NCBI GenBank assembly: GCA_025352965.1
Contig: JANXRP010000093.1
Location: 1 to 32,796 of the forward strand
Reading direction: 5' to 3'
DNA: 32,796 nucleotides
Origin: Comamonadaceae bacterium
GTDB taxonomy: Bacteria > Pseudomonadota > Gammaproteobacteria > Burkholderiales > Burkholderiaceae_C
Part shown: positions 7,095 through 15,735 of the stretch, one piece after another
How the letters are laid out: every line of letters starts with the position of its first letter
Position numbering within the stretch: the stretch's first letter is position 1
Notes under the pieces: model-generated
The model's database searches: none
Seen by the model: only the letters and a program-made list of their open reading frames with translations
Told to the model about the DNA's origin: nothing
Translations under genes and position numbers: made by a program

Positions 7095-8567
7095 ATGTCT
7101 TCCACTCCTCCTTTATCGCCCTCTCTGTCGTTTTCTGAACTCAATCTTGCGCCCAACCTGATGCGCGCCGTAGCCGAGATGGGCTACGAAACCATGACCC
7201 CTATTCAAGCGCAGGCGATTCCTGTGGTGATTGCTGGTGGCGACGTGATGGGTGCAGCCCAAACGGGCACAGGCAAAACGGCGGCGTTCACGCTGCCTCT
7301 GCTTCAGCGGATGCTCAAACATGAAAGCGCTTCCACTTCACCCGCGCGTCATCCTGTGCGTGCTTTGGTGCTTCTGCCAACCCGCGAACTGGCCGATCAA
7401 GTAGCAGGTCAAGTCAAAGCCTACGCAAAATACACGCAATTGAGGTCCGCTGTGGTGTTTGGCGGCATGGATATGAAACCGCAAACGGTGGAGCTCAAAA
7501 AAGGCGTGGAAGTGTTAGTGGCCACGCCAGGTCGATTACTCGATCACATCGAAGCAAAAAACGTGTCGCTCGCACAAGTCGAATACGTGGTGTTGGATGA
7601 AGCTGATCGCATGTTGGACATTGGTTTCTTGCCAGATTTAGAGCGCATTTTGAGCTTTCTGCCCAAAACGCGCACCACGCTTTTGTTTTCGGCGACTTTC
7701 TCGCCCGAGATCAGGCGCTTATCCGCCAGTTATTTGCAAAACCCCGTCACGATTGAGGTGGCACGTCCCAACGAAACCGCGTCCACGATTGAGCAAAGTT
7801 TTTACAGCGTCAAGGACGACGATAAACGCCGCGCATTAATTCAATTGCTGCGCGAAAAAGGTATCAAACAATCCTTCGTTTTTGTGAATAGCAAATTGGG
7901 CTGTGCACGTCTTGCCAGAAGCCTTGAGCAAGCCGGCTTCAAAGCCACGGCGCTGCATGGTGACAAATCGCAAGATGAGCGATTGAAGGCGCTGGACGCA
8001 TTCAAAAAAGGTGAAGTCGATTTGCTGGTTGCCACCGACGTGGCGGCGCGTGGACTCGATATCAAAGATGTGCCTTGCGTGTTTAACTACGATATTCCGT
8101 TTAACGCCGAAGACTACATTCACCGCATTGGTCGTACAGGCCGTGCGGGTGCGAGCGGGATTGCCGTGAGCTTTGTGGGCGGCAATAACGACATGCGTTT
8201 GATGGGTGACATTGAGAAACTCACTAAACAAAAAATTGATTTATTGCCGATTGAATTTGCTGAACAACAGCCTGATATTCGCAAACAAGGGCATTTCAAC
8301 TCGGGTCATCGCGTGTGGGACGATGAAGAAAAGCGTGGCCACCGTGCAGCGCGAGAAGATCGCACAGGTTACGCACCCAAAACCTTTACACGCGCCGCGC
8401 CGCAAAAGCCATTGGATCCGTTTTTTACGCAACCCTATCAAGAGCCAACGGCCGAATTGTTGGCAAACAGTTCTGCTTCGCATGCCAATACCCATGTGGC
8501 TTCCGTAAGGGCGGGTATCTCGCACAACATCAAATCGAAGAAAAAAGTGGCGGCGCTGTTTAGCTAA
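7095..8567 (+). CDS. DEAD-box ATP-dependent RNA helicase, RhlE-like
   Basis: This 490-residue helicase would remodel RNA duplexes, for example in ribosome assembly or mRNA decay. Motifs in order: Q motif GYETMTPIQAQAIP, motif I AQTGTGKT, Ia PTRELADQ, II DEAD at residues 168-171, III SAT, IV FVFVNSK, V ATDVAARGLDIKDV and VI HRIGRTGRAG. A basic C-terminal tail of about 100 residues ends KSKKKVAALF, a form common in RhlE-like proteins. ATG 7095 is chosen because it opens directly onto the helicase core; an upstream GTG frame overlaps the metallopeptidase and is unlikely. The stop is one base from the stop of the convergent recJ. Confidence 0.9.
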   Translation: MSSTPPLSPSLSFSELNLAPNLMRAVAEMGYETMTPIQAQAIPVVIAGGDVMGAAQTGTGKTAAFTLPLLQRMLKHESASTSPARHPVRALVLLPTRELADQVAGQVKAYAKYTQLRSAVVFGGMDMKPQTVELKKGVEVLVATPGRLLDHIEAKNVSLAQVEYVVLDEADRMLDIGFLPDLERILSFLPKTRTTLLFSATFSPEIRRLSASYLQNPVTIEVARPNETASTIEQSFYSVKDDDKRRALIQLLREKGIKQSFVFVNSKLGCARLARSLEQAGFKATALHGDKSQDERLKALDAFKKGEVDLLVATDVAARGLDIKDVPCVFNYDIPFNAEDYIHRIGRTGRAGASGIAVSFVGGNNDMRLMGDIEKLTKQKIDLLPIEFAEQQPDIRKQGHFNSGHRVWDDEEKRGHRAAREDRTGYAPKTFTRAAPQKPLDPFFTQPYQEPTAELLANSSASHANTHVASVRAGISHNIKSKKKVAALFS

Positions 8568-8568
8568 T

Positions 8569-10299
8569 TTAACTAGCCGCTTCAATCATCCATTTGACGC
8601 GTTTGTTGCCTTGCCATTCATCCACCTCTAGCCTGTAAGCCAAGCTGGCTGGGCTTTTCAGCGGTTCAATACGGTTAAACCAAATGCCTTCAACTGGCAC
8701 GCCTTGATGTTTCAGTTTGAGTGCGAGGTGTTTCTCTCCCACGATGCGCTGACTCACGACTTCCACGGTGTCGCAAAAAACGGGGGCTGCGAAACCCTGT
8801 CCCCACACCTCACGATTTAAGCTCTCGGCGACATCGACGCGGCATTCGACGGCGGGCAGTGAGCCATCAGTCAGCAAACGCCGCTGCAAGGTGTCTGTAT
8901 CTAACCAGTCGCTCGCCACTTTTTGAAAAGCTGTATCAAATAGCTCGAAGTTGTCCTCATGAATCGTGCAGCCTGCTGCCATGGCGTGCCCACCAAAACG
9001 CAGTAACAAATCAGGATGCTGCTTGGCCACTAAGTCGAGTGCATCACGCAGATGAAAACCCGCAATCGAGCGCCCTGAACCTTTGAGTTCGTGCCCCTTG
9101 CCGTCTGCACCGCTAGGTGCAAAGACAAAGGTGGGTCTGTGCCACTGGTCTTTGAGACGCGAGGCAACGATGCCAACCACGCCTTCGTGGAAATTTGGAT
9201 TGAACACACTAATCGCACAACGCTTCGAGTTTTCGGGTTCTTCCGAGGCATCCAGTAAATTAGCCGCAATCTCTAGCGCCAGATCGCGCATGCCGCCTTC
9301 AATCTCGCGTCGCTCGCGGTTGATGCTGTCCAGCTGCTTGGCAAGCTCGTTTGCTCTTGCTGTATCGTCGGTAGTAAGGCATTCAATGCCAAGGCGCATA
9401 TCGGATAAACGTCCAGCCGCATTGATGCGTGGGGCAAGCGCAAAACCAAAATCTGCGGTGGTGGCAGCGAACGATTTACGCCCCGCAACGGCAAACAGAG
9501 CCGCCATGCCGATAGGTAAATGACCCGCACGGATGCGCCGCAGACCTTGCGAGACGAGGCGGCGATTGTTGACGTCCAGCTTGACGACATCGGCGACGGT
9601 GCCAAGGGCGACCAAGGGCAAGAGTCCATCTAGCTTGGGCTGCGGGCTGATTTCATACAAATCGCGCTTGCGCATTTCAGAGCGCGTGGCCAAGAGCGTA
9701 TAGAACATTACGCCCACACCTGCCATCGCTTTGCTGGCAAAGGTGCAGCCATGTTGGTTCGGGTTGATGATGGCATCGGCTGCGGGTGTCTCGGCCACAG
9801 GTAAGTGATGATCGGTCACGATGACAGTCAGCCCCAGCTCTTTGGCGCGAGCTACCCCCGTGCAGCTTGCGATACCGTTATCCACGGTAATGAGCACTTG
9901 TGCGCCCGTCTGTGCAACGCGTTCTGAAATGCTCGGCGTGAGACCATAACCATCGACTACGCGGTTAGGAACAAGATAGTCCACATGCTGCGCGCCAAGG
10001 AGCCGCAAGCCTCGCAGTGCGACGGCGCAGGCGGTTGCGCCATCGCAGTCGTAGTCGGCCACGATGCAAATACGCGATTGTTTAATGATGGCATCAGCAA
10101 GCAATTTGGCGGCGACATCAATGCCAAGCAATCCGCTGGGCGGCAAGAGTTTGGAGAGCGAGTCATCTAACTCGTCACGCGATGTAACGCCCCTTGCGGC
10201 GTAGAGTTTGGCTAGTAGGGGCGGTAGTCCTGATTGCTCAAGCGCCCACTGCGTGCGTGGTGGGATATCTCGCGTGGCAATATGAATATCGCCGCTCAT
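8569..10299 (-). CDS. recJ: Single-stranded-DNA-specific 5'-3' exonuclease RecJ
   Basis: This 576-residue protein is close in length to E. coli RecJ (577). It degrades single-stranded DNA from the 5' end in RecF-pathway recombination and mismatch repair. DHH-phosphoesterase motifs are visible: ADYDCDG with Asp82, Asp84 and Asp86; TVDNG with Asp140; DHH at 163-165; and the DHHA1 motif GGHAMAAG near residue 460. The start at 10299 is fixed by an ATGA overlap with the stop of the upstream gene, so the two are translationally coupled. A longer frame starting at 10482 lies inside that gene and is not used. Confidence 0.95.
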   Translation of the reverse strand: MSGDIHIATRDIPPRTQWALEQSGLPPLLAKLYAARGVTSRDELDDSLSKLLPPSGLLGIDVAAKLLADAIIKQSRICIVADYDCDGATACAVALRGLRLLGAQHVDYLVPNRVVDGYGLTPSISERVAQTGAQVLITVDNGIASCTGVARAKELGLTVIVTDHHLPVAETPAADAIINPNQHGCTFASKAMAGVGVMFYTLLATRSEMRKRDLYEISPQPKLDGLLPLVALGTVADVVKLDVNNRRLVSQGLRRIRAGHLPIGMAALFAVAGRKSFAATTADFGFALAPRINAAGRLSDMRLGIECLTTDDTARANELAKQLDSINRERREIEGGMRDLALEIAANLLDASEEPENSKRCAISVFNPNFHEGVVGIVASRLKDQWHRPTFVFAPSGADGKGHELKGSGRSIAGFHLRDALDLVAKQHPDLLLRFGGHAMAAGCTIHEDNFELFDTAFQKVASDWLDTDTLQRRLLTDGSLPAVECRVDVAESLNREVWGQGFAAPVFCDTVEVVSQRIVGEKHLALKLKHQGVPVEGIWFNRIEPLKSPASLAYRLEVDEWQGNKRVKWMIEAAS

Positions 10300-11114
10300 A
10301 GCGATTCCAAAATGGATTGAGCGCTTGGTTTTTGCTGAAACAATCGTTTCGTTTTTTGTATGAATGTTCTGGAAAAAGGCTCTGCAAGCCTTATGGAATG
10401 ACGCTCTCCGCAGAGGGTGATTTGAGCTGCTTGCGCGAGCAGGGTGTCTATGGCCTGCCAGCTCTGCAGCCAACGATGCCAATCGCTTCGTAGCGCGGAT
10501 TCTCGCAGGGCTGAATCAACACAAGGGTGGCTATTTGTAGGTGTGCAAACTTGGCGGCTGAGCCAAAACGAATTCACGGTGGGCAAGCCACGCGCTTCTC
10601 TGGCTTCGTTAATCGGGTGCGTGTAGAGCAGCATTTGCATCTCGTTTTGCAAGCGGCGGATGCTTTTGCTTTGTTCGGCGGGTGGTTGCCACACATCGAC
10701 GTTGCGGCCGATGGCACGGTCGATGGACGCCAGCGGCAAATTTGCAAATAACGAACTACTGGCGTGCCAAGTTATGGCAGATTGGTAGGTCAAGGCGATG
10801 TTGTCATCAAAAAAGTAAGGTTGAATGGCTGCAAAAAAATCTTTCGATTCTGCATCTGTCAGTTGCAAATCGTCTGGGTTCTCCATGCGGATGTTGTCAA
10901 TGCCAACCGACCAGTGGCAAGGGGTGACGATGACTTGCTGCGTCAATCCGAGCACACGTTCGTGTGGCGGAATAAAGTCAAATTCATCGCCACTGTCGGT
11001 GTGCACAACTTCAGCCTGTTTGAGAAAACGTGTCAGGTTTGGCAGTTGCAGCGTTTTGATGGCGGCTTGGCAGGAGGCATCTAGGCTAGAGGCAAAGGGA
11101 ATCAGGAAGTCCAT
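10296..11114 (-). CDS. RpfE-like conserved protein (COG4255 type) coupled to recJ
   Basis: This 272-residue cytoplasmic protein resembles the RpfE family found next to recJ in Xanthomonas and many Burkholderiales. Conserved-looking segments are TPCHWSVGIDNIRM (about 84-97), the IDRAIGRNVDVW stretch (about 130-141) and RLQNEMQMLLYTHPIN...REARGLPTVNSFWLS (about 153-184). It is sometimes annotated as a phosphoglycerate-mutase-like or regulatory protein, but its biochemical role is unknown and no alkaline-phosphatase metal motif is evident here. Its start lies only 16 bases from the start of the divergent lolC. It overlaps recJ by 4 bases, so a role alongside RecJ is the best contextual guess. 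Confidence 0.72.
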   Translation of the reverse strand: MDFLIPFASSLDASCQAAIKTLQLPNLTRFLKQAEVVHTDSGDEFDFIPPHERVLGLTQQVIVTPCHWSVGIDNIRMENPDDLQLTDAESKDFFAAIQPYFFDDNIALTYQSAITWHASSSLFANLPLASIDRAIGRNVDVWQPPAEQSKSIRRLQNEMQMLLYTHPINEAREARGLPTVNSFWLSRQVCTPTNSHPCVDSALRESALRSDWHRWLQSWQAIDTLLAQAAQITLCGERHSIRLAEPFSRTFIQKTKRLFQQKPSAQSILESL

Positions 11115-11130
11115 GCCACAATTGTCCGCT
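11115..11130. promoter_or_regulatory. 16-base divergent spacer with palindromic -10-like element
   Basis: The whole gap between the rpfE-like and lolC starts holds the palindrome ACAATTGT at 11118-11125. Read on the plus strand it gives CACAAT 8 bases before the lolC ATG; on the minus strand it gives GACAAT 6 bases before the rpfE-like ATG. Either could be a -10 for a leaderless or nearly leaderless transcript. No -35 boxes are clear. This is a proposal from spacing only. Confidence 0.3.
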
Positions 11131-12423
11131 ATGACACTATTTTCTAAAACGTTTGAAATTCCATACGAGTGGCTCTTGGGTTGGCGCTACACGCGTGCAG
11201 GGCGGAGCACACGGCGTAATGGCTTTATCTCCTTCATCTCGGGTGTGTCGATGCTGGGCATTGGTCTTGGCGTGGCGGCGCTCATTATTGTGCTGTCGGT
11301 GATGAATGGCTTCCAAAAAGAAGTCCGCGACCGTATGCTGGGCGTGGTCTCGCACATTGAAGTGATTGCGAATGATGGCGGCGCACTACGCGATGTGCTG
11401 GGAACTATCGCTGAGATAAAAAAGAACCCTGAGGTGGTGGGTGCCGCGCCATTCATCGACGCACAGGCATTGCTAGCAAGGGGCGAGGATATGAAGGGCG
11501 TGCTGGTGCGTGGCATCGTCCCTGAACTGGAATCAGAGGTTAGCGATGTTGTCAATGCGCGCTCGCGCCTTGTCTTTCAAACCTTGCGGGAGGGTGAGTT
11601 TGGCATTGTGCTTGGCAATGACCTAGCTAAACGCCTTGGCGTCATGGCGGGCGACGTGGTGACTTTGATTGCACCTAGCGGACAAGTGACACCTGCTGGG
11701 ATTACGCCGCGGCTCAAGCAAATGAAGGTACTGGGCACATTTAATTCAGGGCATTACGAGTACGACGCCAACCTTGCCATGGTGCATGTGAGCGACGCTG
11801 CCAAAATTTTTAGACTAGAAGGCGCAAGCGGTGTTCGCGTCAAATTACGTGATTTGCACACCGCGCTGCAAGTGGGGGATGACCTCTCAAAAGCCCTATC
11901 TGTCAAAACGGATCTTGGCAACCTTTATGTCCGCGATTGGACCAAACAAAATCGCACTTGGTTTGCCGCCGTACAAGTCGAAAAAACCATGATGTTCATC
12001 ATCCTCACACTCATCGTCGCGGTGGCTGCGTTCAATTTGGTAAGTACTCTTGTAATGACGGTGACGGACAAGCGCGCCGACATTGCGATTTTGCGAACCC
12101 TGGGTGCAACACCGCGCTCCATCATGGGCATCTTTGTGGTTCAAGGTGCGGCAGTGGGTGTGGTGGGAACCCTTGCTGGGCTTGGTCTTGGGCTGTTAGT
12201 TGCCTATAACATTGACATCATCGTGCCAGCAATTGAACGCTTGTTTAACGCGAGTTTCTTGCCGCGCGATATTTACTTGATTAGCCGTATGCCTAGCGAG
12301 CCGCAAAGCGGCGATATTGTGCCGATTACGGTGATTGCGTTAGTGCTCGCATTCGCGGCGACGCTGTACCCAAGTTACCGTGCTAGCCGTGTCAATCCTG
12401 CGGAGGCATTGCGTTATGAGTAA
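11131..12423 (+). CDS. lolC: Lipoprotein-releasing ABC transporter permease (LolC/LolE/LolF family)
   Basis: This 430-residue inner-membrane protein has the FtsX-like permease layout: one N-terminal membrane segment ([21 protein letters not shown], about 33-53), a large periplasmic domain, then three C-terminal segments, ending in [17 protein letters not shown]. With LolD it extracts lipoproteins from the inner membrane and passes them to LolA. Only one permease gene is present here, as in systems where a single LolF-type permease pairs with itself. ATG 11131 starts 8 residues before the conserved [13 protein letters not shown] block. An alternative ATG at 11113 has a better ribosome site (AGGAAG) but overlaps the divergent start codon. 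Confidence 0.92.
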   Translation: MTLFSKTFEIPYEWLLGWRYTRAGRSTRRNGFISFISGVSMLGIGLGVAALIIVLSVMNGFQKEVRDRMLGVVSHIEVIANDGGALRDVLGTIAEIKKNPEVVGAAPFIDAQALLARGEDMKGVLVRGIVPELESEVSDVVNARSRLVFQTLREGEFGIVLGNDLAKRLGVMAGDVVTLIAPSGQVTPAGITPRLKQMKVLGTFNSGHYEYDANLAMVHVSDAAKIFRLEGASGVRVKLRDLHTALQVGDDLSKALSVKTDLGNLYVRDWTKQNRTWFAAVQVEKTMMFIILTLIVAVAAFNLVSTLVMTVTDKRADIAILRTLGATPRSIMGIFVVQGAAVGVVGTLAGLGLGLLVAYNIDIIVPAIERLFNASFLPRDIYLISRMPSEPQSGDIVPITVIALVLAFAATLYPSYRASRVNPAEALRYE

Positions 12424-13087
12424 TGTGATTTTGCAAGCATGCAATTTGAGTAAACGCTTTCATGACGGTTTGTTGGACGTGACGGTTCTGCAAAATCTAG
12501 ATTTGACGATTGCCAAAGGCGAAACGCTCGCCATCGTGGGTGCATCAGGTTCGGGCAAAAGCACGCTACTGCATTTGCTTGGCGGTTTGGATGCACCAAC
12601 TAGCGGTAGCGTGTCGCTGATGAGTCGTGATTGGACAAGTATGAGTCAATCTGAGCAAGGCGCATGGCGCAATCAGCACCTTGGGTTTGTGTACCAATTC
12701 CATCATTTGTTACCTGAATTTTCGGCGCTGGATAACGTGGCTATGCCTCTGTGGATCAGGCGTATGAATCGTGAGCAAGCACGCGAGCATGCCGCGCAAA
12801 TTTTGAAGGACGTTGGGCTGGCAAGCCGCATGACGCATAGGCCCGCCGAGCTATCGGGCGGTGAGCGTCAGCGGGTGGCAATTGCGAGGTCACTCGTCTG
12901 CAAACCCTCGTGCGTATTGGCCGACGAGCCAACGGGTAATTTGGATAGGCGAACGGCAGATGGTATTTTTGAGATGATGCTTGTCCTAGCCAAAGCGCAA
13001 GGTACCGCGTTTGTTTTGGTCACGCACGATGAAGCGCTTGCGGCGAGATGCGACAGGCAATTTGGACTCAGCATAGGAATAACATGA
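12416..13087 (+). CDS. lolD: Lipoprotein-releasing ABC transporter ATP-binding protein LolD
   Basis: This 223-residue ATPase powers the Lol permease. Walker A is GASGSGKST (42-50), the Q loop follows in [11 protein letters not shown], the signature is LSGGE (146-150), Walker B ends with Asp170-Glu171 and the H-loop is VTHDE. The FHHLLPEF wording is typical of LolD. The ATG at 12416 overlaps the end of lolC by 8 bases and has GGAGG at 12402-12406, inside lolC. Its stop overlaps the next gene's ATG (ATGA). Confidence 0.94.
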   Translation: MSNVILQACNLSKRFHDGLLDVTVLQNLDLTIAKGETLAIVGASGSGKSTLLHLLGGLDAPTSGSVSLMSRDWTSMSQSEQGAWRNQHLGFVYQFHHLLPEFSALDNVAMPLWIRRMNREQAREHAAQILKDVGLASRMTHRPAELSGGERQRVAIARSLVCKPSCVLADEPTGNLDRRTADGIFEMMLVLAKAQGTAFVLVTHDEALAARCDRQFGLSIGIT

Positions 13088-13953
13088 ACACCACACAACT
13101 CGTTTTAAGTTTGGTTTTGGCCATCATGGTTTTTTCTGTGGCGCTTGAATTACATGTGGATGATTTCAAGCGTGTGGTGCAAACCCCTAAGAGTGTCATT
13201 GCGGGTTTAATCCCTCAATTTATTTTGCTACCCGTCGGTACGTGGCTCGCGACGCTATGGCTGGATTTGCCACCCAATATCGAAGCAGCCATGATTTTGG
13301 TCGCCTCTTGCCCTGGCGGAAGCTTGTCAAATTTTGTGACTCATTTTGGTCGCGGTAACACGGCGCTGTCGGTCAGTATTTCGGCTGTGGCAAGTATCCT
13401 GGCGCTCTTTTTGACGCCGTTTAATTTCTCTTGGATGATGGCCACCAATCCCGCAACGAGCGGCTGGTTAAAAACTTTGTCAATTGATGCCTCAGCGATC
13501 TGGTTGTCACTCTTGTTTTTACTTGCAGTTCCCATGGCACTTGGCTTGGCGTTTTCGCACCGTTTGCCAGCTGTTACGCAAAAAATCAAAAAACCGCTGG
13601 GTAATTTTGCATTGTTTGCGTTGTTTGCTTTCATCGTTTTAGGTTTGTTGCGCGAACGTCAGCAGCTCACGCTGGCACTATTGCCGACGTTAGGACTGGT
13701 GATTGCACACAATGCCTTTGGATTGTTTACAGGCTGGATCACATCTAAGGCGATGCGTGTGCCTGAGGTGGATAAGCGTGCCATCATGATTGAAGGCGGC
13801 ATGCAGAACTCGGGTCTGGCGCTGGGCATCATCGCGGTGCAATTTAATAGCGATTTAGGGATGGTGGTGATTGCGAGCCTTTGGGGCATTTGGCACATCG
13901 TGAGCGGCCTGTCATGTGCTTTTTATTGGCGTTGGAGCGATAAAAATGTTTGA
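13084..13953 (+). CDS. BASS-family (bile acid:sodium symporter type) transporter
   Basis: This 289-residue integral membrane protein has about nine hydrophobic segments and no signal peptide. Two family hallmarks are visible: [14 protein letters not shown] (about 79-92) and [12 protein letters not shown] in the second half; these crossover regions bind sodium in structurally known members. BASS proteins carry organic anions in with sodium. The ATG is coupled to the lolD stop by ATGA, and its own end overlaps the next gene by 8 bases. It is not part of a standard Lol operon. Coupling to an amidohydrolase suggests its cargo is an N-acylated amino acid or similar amide; this is inference. Confidence 0.87.
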   Translation: MNTTQLVLSLVLAIMVFSVALELHVDDFKRVVQTPKSVIAGLIPQFILLPVGTWLATLWLDLPPNIEAAMILVASCPGGSLSNFVTHFGRGNTALSVSISAVASILALFLTPFNFSWMMATNPATSGWLKTLSIDASAIWLSLLFLLAVPMALGLAFSHRLPAVTQKIKKPLGNFALFALFAFIVLGLLRERQQLTLALLPTLGLVIAHNAFGLFTGWITSKAMRVPEVDKRAIMIEGGMQNSGLALGIIAVQFNSDLGMVVIASLWGIWHIVSGLSCAFYWRWSDKNV

Positions 13954-15727
13954 TTTAGTTATTAAAGGCGGCCTTGTCGTTGATGGAACTGGCGCAGAGC
14001 CACGTGTAGCGAACATTGGTATCAAGGATGGCTTGATTGCTGAGATTGGGAGCATCCTAGATTCAGCCAAAGAAACGATTCATGCAAATGGTGCGTGGGT
14101 CACTCCAGGTTTTATTGATTTGCACACGCACTACGATGGCCAAGCGACTTGGGATGATGCGTTTGTGCCCAGCATTTATCACGGTGTGACCACACTGGTA
14201 ATGGGCAACTGCGGCGTCGGCTTTGCACCCGTTCGAAAAGGTGAAGAGCCGCGTTTGATTGAACTCATGGAAGGAGTGGAGGACATCCCGGGTGCAGCAC
14301 TGGCGGAAGGTCTGAAGTGGGATTGGCACAGTTTCCCAGAGTATATGACGGCCTTAGAGAAAACGCCGCGCAGTTTGGATTATTTGGTGCAAGTGCCGCA
14401 CGATCCGCTCAGAATGTTTGTGATGGGTGAGCGCGCCAAGGCAAATGCGGATGCAACGACTGCCGATATCGATGCCATGCAAGCCTTGCTGGATGAGGCT
14501 TTGCGAGCAGGGGCGGTGGGTTTTTCGACGGGGCGCAGCGACAACCACCGTACTAGCCGTGGTGAGGCGACACCAGCATCAGAATCCAGCCGCACCGAGC
14601 TGACGGCGCTCTCTAGCGTGCTCAAAAAATTCAACCATGGTGTGGTGCAAGTTGTCAGTGATTTTGATGTGCTGCGTGGCAAAGCGACATTTGATGCTGA
14701 ATTTGAACTTGTGGTTGCAATGGCCGAAGCCGCTAACAAGCCGCTATCCATGACATGGTTGCAGCGCGACCCGGGCGGGGAGCAATATCTGGAGATGCAA
14801 AAACGTGTGGAAGCATTGTTAGATGAGGCTTCTGTGGAAAACCTATCGCTGTATTTGCAAACCGCACCGCGTGGCATTGGGGTTATTACGGGACTGGATG
14901 CGTCGTTCCATCTTTTCATGGGATGCCCTGCCTACCAAGAGCTTGCGCTGAAGCCGCTACCCGAGCGTGCTGCAGCGATGCGTGATGCAAAGGTCAAGCA
15001 GCGCATGCTTTGCGAGCCTGCGGTCAAATTGGCGGATGGTAAATCTGCTGTGCCGCCGCTCGTGGATATTCTTCGTTCGCAAATCGAACGCATTAGTGCA
15101 CGAATGTTCCCACTTGTCATGCAGGGTAAAGTCAATTACGAGCCGCATGTGAAGGACAGTTTTTATGCACGTGCAAAACAAGGCGGCATCACAGCGATGG
15201 AGGCGATTTACGACTACCTTGCCGAGGACGGGGGTGGCAATCTGATTTATTTCCCGATCTTTAATTACAACGAAGGCAATTTGAACGTCGTGCACCAGAT
15301 GCTGACGCATCCACGCGCTTTGTTAGGGCTCTCGGACGCTGGCGCGCATGTCGGTACGGTGTGCGACGCGAGCTTTTCTACCTTCATGCTGACGCATTGG
15401 GTGCAGGGTATGCAAAAGGCTGATGACCCACGCCAGATGGCGCTTCCCGCCGTGGTGCATATGTTGACGCAAAAGCAAGCCGTGTATTTAGGACTTAAAG
15501 ATCGTGGGGTGCTACAAGTCGGGATGCGTGCCGATATCAACGTCATTGATCCCGCCAAGTTGGCGCTTGGTATTCCAGAACTTGTGCGTGATTTACCTGC
15601 AGGCGGCAAGCGTTTTGTGCAAAAAGCTGAAGGCTATGTGGGTACTTGGGTGGCGGGGCAGTGTGTGATTCGCGATGGCGAGATGACGCGTCACAAGCCT
15701 GGCAAGCTGGTGCGGATGCGGGGATAG
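13946..15727 (+). CDS. Amidohydrolase, N-acyl-D-amino-acid deacylase-like (COG3653 type)
   Basis: This 593-residue cytoplasmic metal-dependent hydrolase has the amidohydrolase-superfamily barrel with small beta domains at both ends. The N-terminal strand [14 protein letters not shown] leads to the metal motif DLHTHYDGQATWD with His60 and His62, then VTTLVMGNCGVGFAP. A late SDAGAHVG holds Asp464, the likely barrel-end metal ligand or base. The DGQ.TWD and GNCGVG wording matches the D-aminoacylase group rather than dihydroorotases. It is longer than classical D-aminoacylases (about 480-500). It overlaps the BASS gene by 8 bases, so the pair is probably made together. The exact amide hydrolysed is unknown. 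Confidence 0.8.
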   Translation: MFDLVIKGGLVVDGTGAEPRVANIGIKDGLIAEIGSILDSAKETIHANGAWVTPGFIDLHTHYDGQATWDDAFVPSIYHGVTTLVMGNCGVGFAPVRKGEEPRLIELMEGVEDIPGAALAEGLKWDWHSFPEYMTALEKTPRSLDYLVQVPHDPLRMFVMGERAKANADATTADIDAMQALLDEALRAGAVGFSTGRSDNHRTSRGEATPASESSRTELTALSSVLKKFNHGVVQVVSDFDVLRGKATFDAEFELVVAMAEAANKPLSMTWLQRDPGGEQYLEMQKRVEALLDEASVENLSLYLQTAPRGIGVITGLDASFHLFMGCPAYQELALKPLPERAAAMRDAKVKQRMLCEPAVKLADGKSAVPPLVDILRSQIERISARMFPLVMQGKVNYEPHVKDSFYARAKQGGITAMEAIYDYLAEDGGGNLIYFPIFNYNEGNLNVVHQMLTHPRALLGLSDAGAHVGTVCDASFSTFMLTHWVQGMQKADDPRQMALPAVVHMLTQKQAVYLGLKDRGVLQVGMRADINVIDPAKLALGIPELVRDLPAGGKRFVQKAEGYVGTWVAGQCVIRDGEMTRHKPGKLVRMRG

Positions 15728-15735
15728 GATAAGCC

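Noticed and set aside
8551-8580. GCGGC...GCCGC hairpin spanning the one-base gap between helicase and recJ stops
   Set aside because: Five pairs enclose about 20 loop bases and no T tract follows; the bases are explained by the two coding ends.
10300-10482. Longer N-terminus for recJ
   Set aside because: The extra 61 residues lie in the coding region of the rpfE-like gene, and the ATGA overlap at 10296-10299 is a classic coupled start giving the normal family length.
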